From Alkalimonas delamerensis (lineage in GTDB: Bacteria; Pseudomonadota; Gammaproteobacteria; Enterobacterales; Alteromonadaceae): DNA of 64,000 nucleotides. Below the pieces are notes generated by a model. That model searched no databases and had not been told where the DNA came from. It worked only from the letters and a program-made list of their open reading frames with translations. Each line of letters begins with the position of its first letter. Position 1 is the first letter of the stretch. The translations under genes and the position numbers were made by a program. Shown here piece by piece: positions 1 to 7,878 of the stretch. The stretch covers positions 124,001 through 188,000 of the forward strand of contig NZ_JAUZVY010000005.1 in the NCBI RefSeq assembly GCF_030717955.1. Direction: 5' to 3'.

Positions 1-1
1 A

Positions 2-364
2 CATGGTGATCTGAAAGAAAACGCCGAGTACCATGCTGCCCGTGAAGCACAGGGCTTTTGCGAGGGACGGATCCAGGACATTGAAGGCAAGTTGGGCAAT
101 GCTCAGATTATCGATGTCAGCAGCCTGCCGAATAATGGCAAGGTGATTTTTGGCGCCACGGTGACCATTTTAAATCTGGATACCGAAGAAGAAGTCAGTT
201 ACCGCATTGTGGGTGATGATGAAGCCGATATCAAAAAGAACCTGATTTCGGTGAACTCTCCGATTGCCCGTGGCTTGATTGGCAAAGAGCTGGATGATGT
301 GGTCAGCATTCAAACGCCGAAAGGCATGGTCGAGTTTGAGATAACCGATGTTCAGTACCGGTAA
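2..364 (+). CDS. greA: Transcription elongation factor GreA (5' partial)
   Basis: C-terminal 120 residues of GreA, which binds the secondary channel of RNA polymerase and stimulates cleavage of backtracked transcripts. The open frame runs from base 2, so the start and most of the N-terminal coiled-coil lie outside the window. Visible are the end of the coiled-coil (HGDLKENAEYHAAREAQGF) and the full FKBP-like C-terminal domain with the family signatures FGATVTILNLD, YRIVGDDEAD and SPIARGLIGKE. It ends in a normal stop and is followed by a strong terminator. Identity rests on near-identity to E. coli GreA over these motifs. Confidence 0.97.
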   Translation, partial: HGDLKENAEYHAAREAQGFCEGRIQDIEGKLGNAQIIDVSSLPNNGKVIFGATVTILNLDTEEEVSYRIVGDDEADIKKNLISVNSPIARGLIGKELDDVVSIQTPKGMVEFEITDVQYR

Positions 365-382
365 CGGCATCCTCGGATCTGT

Positions 383-408
383 AAAAAGCGGCTTTGGCCG
401 CTTTTTTT
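383..408 (+). terminator. Rho-independent terminator after greA
   Basis: A-tract, GC-rich stem GCGGC/GCCGC (388-392 with 397-401) with a four-base loop, extended by A-T pairs, then a run of seven T. It lies 18 bases after the greA stop. Confidence 0.9.
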
Positions 409-494
409 CTGCGCTTTACCGCAAGCAGAGTATGGGTCCGACCTCCTGAACAAAGCAAATCCACTAAAATCGCCGTTGTGTTAAACAACATGGA

Positions 495-926
495 ATGCCG
501 ATGGTTGCAGGACAGCAGAAATTTCAGTTAAAACGTGAAGCCAGGGTGATTTGGTTAACAGCGATCGGAACCTGGAGCAGCCGGACGGTAGAGGACTACA
601 TCCGCCAGTTACGCGCCCTGGTCGCCACCCTGAATGGTCAGCCCTGGGCCATGGTGCTGGATGGGCGCGAATGGCAAGCGTGTCCAGCAGATGTGTTTGA
701 AACCTTGCGGGAAAATTCGAGTTGGTGCTTTGAGCATCGGCTGAGTCACGGCGTGGTTTTATTGCCGGAAGATGCCTTGCTGCGCTGGCAGTTCATGCAG
801 GCCACCAAGGTCGAGAAGCCTGCCCATTATCATCGCAACCTGGTGGATAGCCTGGAAGAAGCCAGAGCATTGATGTCGCAGACTGGCTTTTTTAGCGAAA
901 CCGATAATCAGGCTTTAGGCAGCTGA
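495..926 (+). CDS. Conserved hypothetical protein, possibly STAS/SpoIIAA-like
   Basis: A 143-residue soluble protein with no signal peptide or membrane segment. I do not recognise it firmly. The alternation of short beta strands (ARVIWLTAIGTWS, WAMVLDGREW, HGVVLLPED) with amphipathic helices is reminiscent of small STAS/SEC14-like proteins, but that is inference. The ATG at 495 gives a plausible start; no strong ribosome-binding site is visible. A TAAAAT box at 465-470 could be a -10 element. Its 3' end overlaps the convergent yhbY gene by 19 bases. Confidence 0.6.
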   Translation: MPMVAGQQKFQLKREARVIWLTAIGTWSSRTVEDYIRQLRALVATLNGQPWAMVLDGREWQACPADVFETLRENSSWCFEHRLSHGVVLLPEDALLRWQFMQATKVEKPAHYHRNLVDSLEEARALMSQTGFFSETDNQALGS

Positions 927-1204
927 AGCTTAGGCTCGTTCGCCGGCCGATACAGCACCAGAGTTTTGCCAATCACTTGCACCTTCTCTGCTTTGCTTTC
1001 CCGGACGATGGCATCCATCACCAGCACTTTTTGCTCGCGATCTTCACCCGGTACTTTGACCTTAATCAGCTCATGGTGATCCAGTGCCTGCTCGATCTCG
1101 GCCAGAACCCCTTCGGTCAAGCCATTACCGCCAAGCAGTACCACCGGTTTCAGATCATGGGCCTTGGATTTTAAAAACTGTTTCTGTTTATTGCTCAGTG
1201 CCAT
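908..1204 (-). CDS. yhbY: Ribosome assembly RNA-binding protein YhbY (CRM domain)
   Basis: A 98-residue single CRM-domain protein. The family associates with pre-50S ribosomal subunits and helps 23S rRNA maturation. The start is set at the ATG of MALSNKQKQFLKSKAH because this matches the family N-terminus; the longer upstream frame has no family similarity. The key GNGLTE segment (GxxG-type loop) and the basic strand HELIKVKV are present. It is divergent from rlmE, as in E. coli, sharing an 83-base promoter region, and overlaps the 3' end of the convergent upstream gene. Confidence 0.93.
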   Translation of the reverse strand: MALSNKQKQFLKSKAHDLKPVVLLGGNGLTEGVLAEIEQALDHHELIKVKVPGEDREQKVLVMDAIVRESKAEKVQVIGKTLVLYRPANEPKLQLPKA

Positions 1205-1229
1205 CTTGCTACGATTTCCACAATTTAAT

Positions 1230-1259
1230 CTTGAATTCGTGCTATTGTACCGCCATCTA
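1230..1259 (+). promoter_or_regulatory. Candidate sigma-32 (heat-shock) promoter for rlmE-ftsH
   Basis: CTTGAA at 1230-1235 and CGCCATCTA at 1251-1259, separated by 15 bases. This matches the RpoH consensus (CTTGAA, 13-17 bases, CCCCATnTA) with one -10 mismatch. It lies 28 bases before the rlmE start, and the E. coli rlmE-ftsH operon is known to be sigma-32 dependent. Confidence 0.7.
1244..1249 (-). promoter_or_regulatory. Possible -10 box for yhbY
   Basis: On the minus strand this reads TACAAT, one mismatch from the sigma-70 -10 consensus, 40 bases upstream of the yhbY start. No convincing -35 is seen. It overlaps the spacer of the divergent heat-shock promoter. Confidence 0.3.
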
Positions 1260-1287
1260 GAGGTCATAGCCATTTCAGAGTAGTAAG

Positions 1288-1920
1288 ATGACACGAAAAA
1301 AGCGCTCAGCCAGCTCAACCCGCTGGTTGAAAGAGCATTTTGATGATCATTTTGTGCAAAAGGCACAGAAGCAGGGGTTGCGATCCCGCGCCGCTTTTAA
1401 GTTGGAAGAAATTCAACAGCAGGATAAGCTGATCAAACCCGGTATGACCGTGGTAGACTTGGGTTCGGCACCGGGCAGTTGGTCGCAAATGGCGGCAAAG
1501 CTGGTGGGGGCTTCGGGCCAGGTGATTGCCTGTGATATACTGCCAATGGACCCCTTGCCCGGCGTTTCATTTTTGCAGGGTGATTTTCGTGAAGACGCAG
1601 TTTTGCAGGCATTACTGAGCCGGATCGAAGGGCGCAACGTAGATGTGGTATTATCGGATATGGCGCCGAACATGAGCGGCAATCTGGCCACCGATCAGGC
1701 AAGAGCCATGTACCTGATCGAGTTGGCACTGGACATGTGCCATCAGGTATTGAAGCAAAATGGCAGTTTTGTGGTCAAAGTATTTCATGGCGAAGGCTTT
1801 GAAGACTACTTAAAAGCAGTCCGACAGGTCTTCACCACCGTAAAATCACGAAAGCCGGATTCGTCTCGTTCCCGCTCCCGTGAGGCTTACATCGTGGCAA
1901 CAGGTTTCAAGTCGCACTAG
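1288..1920 (+). CDS. rlmE: 23S rRNA (uridine2552-2'-O)-methyltransferase RlmE
   Basis: A 210-residue SAM-dependent methyltransferase (FtsJ/RrmJ family) that methylates the ribose of U2552 in the A loop of 23S rRNA late in 50S assembly. The SAM-binding motif I VDLGSAPGSWSQ is at about residues 55-66. The K-D-K-E catalytic tetrad is recognisable: K38 in RAAFKL, D in LSDMAPN, K in VVKVFHG and E in SREAYIV. Full family length (E. coli 209). It is first in an operon with ftsH, behind a candidate sigma-32 promoter; the ftsH start lies 40 bases downstream. Confidence 0.97.
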   Translation: MTRKKRSASSTRWLKEHFDDHFVQKAQKQGLRSRAAFKLEEIQQQDKLIKPGMTVVDLGSAPGSWSQMAAKLVGASGQVIACDILPMDPLPGVSFLQGDFREDAVLQALLSRIEGRNVDVVLSDMAPNMSGNLATDQARAMYLIELALDMCHQVLKQNGSFVVKVFHGEGFEDYLKAVRQVFTTVKSRKPDSSRSRSREAYIVATGFKSH

Positions 1921-1960
1921 TGGCCTGAATGTATTTAACGGCAAGAAAGAGGTTACAACC

Positions 1961-3889
1961 TTGAGTGATATGGCTAAAAATCTTATCGTCTGGCTGGTGA
2001 TCGCCGTCGTTTTGATGTCGATCTTCAACAGCTTTGGCCCCAGTGATGGCTCTGACCGCATGGTCAGCTACGACCAGTTTTTAAAACAGGTTGAGCAGCG
2101 CCAGATCCGTGAAGTGCAGATTGAGCGCTCTGGCGTGATTCGGGGACAAAATCGCAGCGGCGATCGTTTTGAAACCGTGATCCCCGGCGGTTACGATGGC
2201 AAGCTAATTGACGATCTGTACAAGCACGATGTGCGCATTGTCGGCAAGCCACCGGAAGAAGGCAGCTTGCTGGGTACCATTTTTATTTCCTGGTTCCCGA
2301 TGCTGCTGTTGATTGGCGTCTGGATCTTCTTTATGCGGCAAATGCAAGGCGGCGGTGGCAAAGGCGCTATGTCCTTTGGCAAGAGTAAAGCTAAGCTGAT
2401 GGGCGAAGATCAGATCAAAACCACCTTCAAAGACGTAGCCGGTTGCGACGAAGCCAAAGAAGAAGTCACCGAGCTGGTTGATTACCTGCGCGATCCCAGT
2501 CGTTTCCAGAAGCTGGGTGGCAAAATTCCAACCGGTATTTTGATGGTGGGACCTCCAGGCACGGGTAAAACCTTGCTGGCCAAAGCCATTGCCGGTGAAG
2601 CCAAGGTGCCTTTCTTTACCATTTCAGGCTCTGATTTCGTCGAAATGTTTGTCGGTGTCGGTGCTTCCCGGGTGCGCGATATGTTCGACCAAGCGAAAAA
2701 AGCCGCGCCTTGCATCATCTTCATTGATGAAATTGATGCGGTCGGGCGTCAGCGTGGCGCTGGCCTGGGTGGTGGTCACGATGAGCGTGAGCAAACACTG
2801 AACCAAATGCTGGTCGAAATGGATGGTTTTGATGGCAATGAAGGCATCATTGTCATTGCCGCCACCAACCGACCGGACGTGCTGGACCCTGCATTGTTGC
2901 GTCCGGGCCGCTTTGACCGTCAGGTCGTGGTGGGCTTGCCGGATGTGAAGGGCCGTGAACAAATTCTGAAAGTCCACATGCGCAAAGTACCGCTGGGTGA
3001 CGATGTCGATGCATCGGTGATTGCCCGTGGCACGCCAGGCTTCTCCGGGGCCGATCTGGCCAACCTGGTCAATGAAGCAGCGCTGTTTGCAGCGCGTGGT
3101 AATCGCCGCACTGTGACCATGGACGAGTTTGAAAAAGCCAAAGACAAGATCATGATGGGTGCCGAGCGTCGTTCCATGGTGATGACGGAAAAAGACAAAG
3201 AGATGACAGCCTATCACGAAGCGGGTCATGCCATTGTCGGCCGTCTGGTACCGGAACACGATCCGGTCTACAAAGTCAGTATTATTCCACGTGGTCGGGC
3301 GCTGGGGGTCACCATGTACCTGCCAGAGCGGGATCGGGTCAGCTACAGCAAGCAACAGCTGGAAAGCATGATCAGCTCTTTGTTTGGCGGCCGGATTGCA
3401 GAAGACGTGATTTATGGCTCCGAAATGGTCACGACCGGAGCCTCCAATGACATTGAGCGTGCGACCGATTTGGCACGTAAAATGGTCACCCAATGGGGCT
3501 TCTCCGAAAAGTTGGGGCCTTTGCTGTACGCCGAAGAAGATGGTGAAGTCTTCCTGGGACGTTCCGTTGCCAAGAATAAGCACATGTCGGAAGAGACCGT
3601 CAAAACCATCGACGCTGAAATCCGTAGCTTTATCGACCGCAACTACGAGCGTGCCTACAATCTGATTAAAGAGAATATGGATATTCTGCACTCGATGAAA
3701 GATGCACTGATGAAGTACGAAACCATCGATGCCCGCCAGATTGACGACTTAATGGAGCGGCGCCCTGTGCGTGACCCGGAGAACTGGGAGCCACGTGATA
3801 AGGGCGACAAAGGCAGCTCCGACGACGACAAGGACGAAAAGGCAGCCGTAGCTCCCAATGCCGAACCATCGGAAGGGAAGATGCACTAA
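1961..3889 (+). CDS. ftsH: ATP-dependent zinc metalloprotease FtsH
   Basis: Membrane-anchored AAA+ protease that degrades unassembled membrane proteins and regulators such as sigma-32 and LpxC. Domains in order: first membrane helix (LIVWLVIAVVLMSIF), periplasmic domain, second membrane helix (FPMLLLIGVWIFFM), AAA+ module with Walker A GPPGTGKT and Walker B IIFIDEID, and an M41 protease domain with HEAGH at about residues 419-423. A TTG start at 1961 (protein MSDMAKNL) is chosen because AGAGGT lies 7 bases upstream; the ATG at 1970 is the alternative. The charged C-terminal tail is typical. About 642 residues. Confidence 0.97.
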   Translation: MSDMAKNLIVWLVIAVVLMSIFNSFGPSDGSDRMVSYDQFLKQVEQRQIREVQIERSGVIRGQNRSGDRFETVIPGGYDGKLIDDLYKHDVRIVGKPPEEGSLLGTIFISWFPMLLLIGVWIFFMRQMQGGGGKGAMSFGKSKAKLMGEDQIKTTFKDVAGCDEAKEEVTELVDYLRDPSRFQKLGGKIPTGILMVGPPGTGKTLLAKAIAGEAKVPFFTISGSDFVEMFVGVGASRVRDMFDQAKKAAPCIIFIDEIDAVGRQRGAGLGGGHDEREQTLNQMLVEMDGFDGNEGIIVIAATNRPDVLDPALLRPGRFDRQVVVGLPDVKGREQILKVHMRKVPLGDDVDASVIARGTPGFSGADLANLVNEAALFAARGNRRTVTMDEFEKAKDKIMMGAERRSMVMTEKDKEMTAYHEAGHAIVGRLVPEHDPVYKVSIIPRGRALGVTMYLPERDRVSYSKQQLESMISSLFGGRIAEDVIYGSEMVTTGASNDIERATDLARKMVTQWGFSEKLGPLLYAEEDGEVFLGRSVAKNKHMSEETVKTIDAEIRSFIDRNYERAYNLIKENMDILHSMKDALMKYETIDARQIDDLMERRPVRDPENWEPRDKGDKGSSDDDKDEKAAVAPNAEPSEGKMH

Positions 3890-3906
3890 GCCTGTCCAGC
3901 ACCATC

Positions 3907-3932
3907 AAAAAACCCGGCTTGCCGGGTTTTTT
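3907..3932 (+). terminator. Rho-independent terminator after ftsH
   Basis: Six A, stem CCCGGC/GCCGGG with a TT loop flanked by A-T pairing, then a run of T. It starts 17 bases after the ftsH stop and separates rlmE-ftsH from folP. Confidence 0.88.
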
Positions 3933-3953
3933 CTTACCGCCAGAGAATTGCTG

Positions 3954-4793
3954 ATGAAATTACAGTTACCCCGCCAGCGTCAGTTGGACTTAACTCATCC
4001 CCAGGTGATGGGGATCCTTAATGTCACCCCGGATTCCTTTTCCGACGGTGGTCATTTTACTCAATTGGATGCAGCGCTGCGCCAGGCTGAGCAGATGCTG
4101 CAGCAGGGGGCTGCTGTGCTCGATATCGGCGGTGAGTCGACCCGCCCGGGCTCAGAGCCTGTTTCGCTGCAGCAAGAGCTGGATCGGGTGATGCCAGTGA
4201 TTGAGGCCATTCGTCAGCGCTTCGATGCGGTCATCTCCATTGATACCAGCAAAGCCGATGTCATGTCAGCGGCCGTTCAGGCTGGAGCGGATATGATCAA
4301 CGATGTGTACGCACTGCGGGCGGAAGGTGCCTTGCAGGCGGCAGCGAAGGCGAAGGTGCCGGTCTGTCTGATGCATATGTTGGGTGAGCCGAAAACCATG
4401 CAGCAGGCGCCTGAGTATGACGATGTGACCCGTGAGGTGCTGAGCTTTATGCAGCAGCGCATTGCTGCCTGTGTGGATGCCGGGATCCCACCAAGCCAAT
4501 TGCTGCTGGATCCTGGCTTTGGTTTTGGCAAAACACTGGCACAAAATTATCAATTGTTGCAGCAGCTGGAGCACTGGCTACCGCTTGGTTTGCCTTTGCT
4601 GGTTGGGATGTCCCGTAAGTCGATGATAGGCAATTTACTGAATCAGCCGGTCTCTGAGCGATTGGCAGGCAGTCTGGCCTGTGCCACAATAGCCGCCATC
4701 AAAGGAGCCCGTATCATTCGGGTGCACGACGTCAAAGCGACGGTGGATGCCATGGCGGTGGTCAGGGCAAGCCTGCATGGAGTAACTGCATGA
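3954..4793 (+). CDS. folP: Dihydropteroate synthase
   Basis: A 279-residue TIM-barrel enzyme condensing 6-hydroxymethyl-7,8-dihydropterin pyrophosphate with p-aminobenzoate in folate synthesis; the target of sulfonamides. Signatures: MGILNVTPDSFSDGG near the N-terminus, the pterin-binding DIGGESTRPG, DPGFGFGKT and the C-terminal IIRVHDV. Start ATG 3954 (MKLQLPRQ) matches the E. coli N-terminus; the frame is open upstream, but that part crosses the ftsH terminator. Its stop overlaps the glmM start (ATGA), indicating translational coupling. Confidence 0.96.
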   Translation: MKLQLPRQRQLDLTHPQVMGILNVTPDSFSDGGHFTQLDAALRQAEQMLQQGAAVLDIGGESTRPGSEPVSLQQELDRVMPVIEAIRQRFDAVISIDTSKADVMSAAVQAGADMINDVYALRAEGALQAAAKAKVPVCLMHMLGEPKTMQQAPEYDDVTREVLSFMQQRIAACVDAGIPPSQLLLDPGFGFGKTLAQNYQLLQQLEHWLPLGLPLLVGMSRKSMIGNLLNQPVSERLAGSLACATIAAIKGARIIRVHDVKATVDAMAVVRASLHGVTA

Positions 4794-6124
4794 GTAGAAA
4801 ATATTTTGGCACCGATGGGGTGCGTGGCAAAGTTGGTGAGTTTCCAATCACCCCCGAATTTGCGATGAAGTTGGGTTGGGCCGCAGGCCGGGTGCTGTCA
4901 AAAAGTGGTACCCGTAAAGTCTTGATTGGTAAAGACACTCGGATTTCTGGTTACTTGCTGGAAACGGCGCTTGAAGCTGGACTGGTGGCTGCCGGTATTG
5001 ATGTGCGTTTACTTGGCCCCATGCCTACCCCTGCCGTGGCTTATTTAACCCGAACCTTTCGGGCCGAAGCCGGCATTGTGATCAGCGCTTCGCACAACCC
5101 CTATTACGACAATGGCATCAAATTTTTCTCAGCCGATGGCACCAAACTGCCGGATGAGGTGGAGCTTGCCATCGAAAACGAACTGGAACAGCCGATGGTC
5201 TGTGTCTCTTCGGAGCAACTGGGCAAAGCGGTGCGGGTGGATGATGCGGCGGGTCGATACATTGAGTTTTGCAAAAGCCACTTGCCGAACCATATGTCGT
5301 TAAAAGGTTTTCGGTTGGTATTGGACTGTGCCCATGGCGCGACCTACCACATCGCGCCCAATGTTTTTCGCGAACTTGGCGCCGAGGTTACCGTGATTGG
5401 TGCCAGTCCGGATGGCCTGAATATCAATGCTGAATGCGGTGCGACCCACACGCAGGCCTTGCAGCAAAAGGTGGTGGAGTCCGGAGCTGATCTGGGCATT
5501 GCCTACGACGGCGATGGCGACCGGGTGATGATGGTTGACCAATCCGGTCGAGTGATTGATGGCGATGAAATTGTTTACATGATTGCCCGGGCTGCGCAGA
5601 AACAGAATCGTTTGCACGGCGGTGTGGTCGGTACCCAAATGAGCAATATGGGACTGGAGCTGGCCCTGGCTGAGCTGAAGATCCCATTTGTGCGCAGCAA
5701 AGTCGGCGATCGCTATGTGATGGAGTTGTTGCGTGAGCACGACTGGCGGATTGGCGGTGAAAACTCAGGTCATGTGCTGAACCTGGATCATACCTGCACC
5801 GGCGATGGCATCATCGCCTCATTGCAGGTACTGACGGCAATGATTCAGGAGCAGCTGAGTCTGGCCGAGTTAAGTCAGGGCATGAGCAAGTTGCCACAGG
5901 TGCTGGTCAATGTGAAGTTTGAAAAAGGCACCGCACCGCTGGATAAGCAAAACGTCAAGCAGGCCATTGCCGATGTCGAGGAAAAATTGGCGGGCAAAGG
6001 CCGGGTGCTGATTCGGAAATCCGGTACTGAACCTTTGATTCGGGTGATGGTGGAAGGCGAAGTCCGCTCCGAGGTCGAGCACTATGCTCAGACCATCGCC
6101 GATGCGGTTAAAATCGCCAGTTAA
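4790..6124 (+). CDS. glmM: Phosphoglucosamine mutase
   Basis: Interconverts glucosamine-6-phosphate and glucosamine-1-phosphate, supplying UDP-GlcNAc for peptidoglycan and lipopolysaccharide. 444 residues, full family length. The phosphoserine loop ISASHNP puts the catalytic serine at residue 101. The metal-binding loop DGDGDR, the sugar-binding GGENSGH and the phosphate-binding RKSGTEPLIRVM near the C-terminus are intact. Starts inside the folP stop codon (4-base overlap), as in E. coli. Confidence 0.97.
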   Translation: MSRKYFGTDGVRGKVGEFPITPEFAMKLGWAAGRVLSKSGTRKVLIGKDTRISGYLLETALEAGLVAAGIDVRLLGPMPTPAVAYLTRTFRAEAGIVISASHNPYYDNGIKFFSADGTKLPDEVELAIENELEQPMVCVSSEQLGKAVRVDDAAGRYIEFCKSHLPNHMSLKGFRLVLDCAHGATYHIAPNVFRELGAEVTVIGASPDGLNINAECGATHTQALQQKVVESGADLGIAYDGDGDRVMMVDQSGRVIDGDEIVYMIARAAQKQNRLHGGVVGTQMSNMGLELALAELKIPFVRSKVGDRYVMELLREHDWRIGGENSGHVLNLDHTCTGDGIIASLQVLTAMIQEQLSLAELSQGMSKLPQVLVNVKFEKGTAPLDKQNVKQAIADVEEKLAGKGRVLIRKSGTEPLIRVMVEGEVRSEVEHYAQTIADAVKIAS

Positions 6125-6202
6125 CACTGAATGAATGCCGGAAACTTGAGATAGCCGGAGCCATTCGGTACTATCGTCCGGCTGCTACAACAAGGAATCA
6201 AG

Positions 6203-6946
6203 ATGACAATGCGAAAGCCACTGGTTGCCGCCAATTGGAAAATGAATGGCAATGCTGCACTGGCGCAGGATATGTTGCAGACTTTAGCCGGCCACGCCTT
6301 ACCAGAGCTTGATGTGCTGATTTGCCCGCCTGCCACCTTGTTGCAGCCATTGGCGCACAGCGCGCATTGCCTGCTCGGCGCGCAGAATCTGAGTCAGTTC
6401 AGCGACGGTGCTTACACTGGGGAGTTAAGTGCGGCTTTATTATCTGAAGCGGGTGTGCGCTATGTACTGGTGGGCCATTCCGAGCGCCGTACCTTGTTTG
6501 GCGAAAGCGATGCCGTGGTGCTGGCGAAGATGGAACAAGCCATCGCCCATGGACTGATCCCGGTGTTTTGTCTGGGTGAAAATCTGCAGCAACGACAGCA
6601 AGAAAAAACCAGCGAGGTGCTTGCGAAACAATTGGCTGCAGTGTATGCTTCGCATCCCGAATTCATTGGTAAATCGGTCGTTGCCTACGAGCCGGTTTGG
6701 GCCATTGGTACCGGAGAAGCCGCCAGTCCGGAGCAAGCGCAACAAGCGCATGCGTTTATCCGCCAACAACTGGCGAATTACGATGCCGAGGCCGCTGATT
6801 CCGTTCGTATCTTGTACGGTGGCAGTGTTAAAGCCGCCAACGCGGAAGAACTTTTTCGTCAGGCCGATATCGACGGTGGTTTGGTCGGTGGTGCCAGTTT
6901 GAATGCGGACGAATTTCTGAAAATTTGCCAAAGTGCAAAGGGTTAA
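6203..6946 (+). CDS. tpiA: Triosephosphate isomerase
   Basis: Interconverts dihydroxyacetone phosphate and glyceraldehyde-3-phosphate in glycolysis and gluconeogenesis. 247 residues. The active site is complete: N and K in AANWKMNG, catalytic H in VGHSERR, catalytic E in YEPVWAIGTG, flexible loop 6, and phosphate-binding YGGSVK and GGLVGGASL. ATG 6203 is preferred because AAGGA lies 6 bases upstream; ATG 6209 would give the shorter MRKPLVA form. A 78-base gap after glmM may hold its own promoter; secG follows after 6 bases. Confidence 0.97.
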   Translation: MTMRKPLVAANWKMNGNAALAQDMLQTLAGHALPELDVLICPPATLLQPLAHSAHCLLGAQNLSQFSDGAYTGELSAALLSEAGVRYVLVGHSERRTLFGESDAVVLAKMEQAIAHGLIPVFCLGENLQQRQQEKTSEVLAKQLAAVYASHPEFIGKSVVAYEPVWAIGTGEAASPEQAQQAHAFIRQQLANYDAEAADSVRILYGGSVKAANAEELFRQADIDGGLVGGASLNADEFLKICQSAKG

Positions 6947-6952
6947 CGAATT

Positions 6953-7279
6953 ATGTTTGAAGTCTTTATGGTGTTGTATTTGCTGGTGGCCTTGTCGCTG
7001 ATTGGCTTGATCTTGATCCAGCACGGCAAAGGTGCCGACATGGGCGCAGCTTTTGGCGCCGGAGCATCTTCTACTGTCTTTGGTTCGGCAGGTCAGGGTA
7101 ATTTCCTCACCAAGACCACCACAGTGTTGGCGGTGGTATTCTTTGTGCTGAGCATTGTGTTGGGTCGTTACACTGCGGGTCAAAGCAGTCAGGTTGACTC
7201 CTGGCAAGATCTGTCGGTGCCCATGTCTGAATCTGTTCCAGCACAGCCAGAAGAAAACGAAATTCCGTTCGGAAATTAA
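6953..7279 (+). CDS. secG: Preprotein translocase subunit SecG
   Basis: Small inner-membrane subunit of the SecYEG channel that assists SecA-driven export. 108 residues with two membrane segments (about 3-22 and 52-72) flanking the conserved cytoplasmic loop GKGADMGAAFGAGASSTVFGS. The C-terminal tail is polar and variable, as usual. It lies 6 bases after tpiA and 13 bases before tRNA-Leu, so the tRNA is probably co-transcribed with it, the arrangement seen in E. coli. Confidence 0.95.
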   Translation: MFEVFMVLYLLVALSLIGLILIQHGKGADMGAAFGAGASSTVFGSAGQGNFLTKTTTVLAVVFFVLSIVLGRYTAGQSSQVDSWQDLSVPMSESVPAQPEENEIPFGN

Positions 7280-7292
7280 TTCGAACAACTCA

Positions 7293-7377
7293 GCCGAGGT
7301 GGTGAAATTGGTAGACACGCTATCTTGAGGGGGTAGTGTCTTCGGACGTGCGGGTTCAAGTCCCGCTCTCGGCACCA
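7293..7377 (+). tRNA. tRNA-Leu(GAG)
   Basis: An 85-base class II tRNA. The acceptor stem GCCGAGG pairs with TCTCGGC (one G-U), followed by encoded ACCA. Anticodon stem CTATC/GGTAG encloses the loop TTGAGGG with anticodon GAG. A long variable arm is present and the T arm has GGTTCAAGTCC. Same position as leuU after secG in E. coli. Confidence 0.97.
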
Positions 7378-7414
7378 AACATCAGGCAACAGCCGGCATA
7401 AATCGTCTAAGCTG

Positions 7415-7443
7415 TTGCGGTACTAAGCTCACAACTATATAAT
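7415..7443 (+). promoter_or_regulatory. Sigma-70 promoter for tRNA-fMet and the rimP-nusA operon
   Basis: TTGCGG at 7415-7420, a 17-base spacer, then a perfect TATAAT at 7438-7443. The predicted start is about 10 bases before the tRNA. Confidence 0.75.
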
Positions 7444-7459
7444 AGTTGGCAATTACGGA

Positions 7460-7536
<77 letters not shown>

Positions 7537-7570
7537 ATTTAATGGTATCCATGGTTATACTGAATCGCCC

Positions 7571-7629
7571 TCGGGCTCCTCTTTATAACCACGGGGCGAA
7601 GGTCGAAATCCGGCTCCCGCAACCAATTT
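7571..7629 (+). pseudogene. Scrambled partial copy of tRNA-fMet 3' half
   Basis: The 3' 24 bases of this stretch (7606-7629) repeat exactly the end of the upstream tRNA-fMet plus the four bases after it. Before that come CGAAGGTCG (7597-7605), ATAACC (7585-7590) and TCGGGCTC (7571-7578), in the order found in the tRNA. Extra CTCTTT and ACGGGG are inserted and TCGGTTC of the T arm is missing. It has no 5' half, so it cannot be a working tRNA. It could be a decayed tandem copy or the scar of an element that used the tRNA 3' end; the sequence does not decide. Confidence 0.8.
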
Positions 7630-7752
7630 CGCTAATTTTAAATTAGCTAGTTCACAGTCACCGAACTGTGGAGCGATCGTCAGTAGTGATGCTCGCCACG
7701 ATTAATTCAGCATTGATTTTGGCGATAAATCAGTGCTTTCGGATACTAAATT
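7630..7752 (+). other. Leader region between tRNA remnant and terminators
   Basis: No gene is seen. It contains a hairpin with arms 7709-7719 and 7727-7737 (11 pairs, one G-U), and a short CACAGT/ACTGTG repeat near 7653-7672. It is part of the untranslated leader of the rimP-nusA operon, where E. coli has processing and attenuation sites. Confidence 0.4.
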
Positions 7753-7777
7753 CGCCCCGCTTGTTCGGGGCGTTTTT
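7753..7777 (+). terminator. Terminator/attenuator in the rimP-nusA leader
   Basis: CGCCCCG (7753-7759) pairs with CGGGGCG (7766-7772), followed by five T. It lies upstream of rimP, so it either ends tRNA transcripts or attenuates the operon; read-through is expected, as in E. coli metY-nusA. Confidence 0.8.
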
Positions 7778-7800
7778 ATATCTGCAAACTAAGTTTGTAG

Positions 7801-7823
7801 AATGGGCGTTGCGCCCATTTTTT
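7801..7823 (+). terminator. Second terminator-like hairpin before rimP
   Basis: AATGGGCG (7801-7808), loop TTG, CGCCCATT (7812-7819), T run to 7823. Tandem with the preceding terminator, 56 bases before the rimP start. Confidence 0.75.
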
Positions 7824-7878
7824 GTTTAATCCCTGTAGCTGGCACGCATTCTTTGTGCCGGTGGCTCTGGAGGTTTTC

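Noticed and set aside
2624..3691. Long open frame of 355 codons antisense to ftsH
   Set aside because: It mirrors the codon pattern of ftsH, has no recognisable domain and lies wholly inside a clear gene.
6440..7378. 312-codon minus-strand frame across tpiA, secG and tRNA-Leu
   Set aside because: It covers three confident features including a tRNA and shows no family similarity.
7571..7629. A second functional tRNA-Met
   Set aside because: No 5' acceptor or D arm, a disrupted anticodon loop and a deleted part of the T arm.
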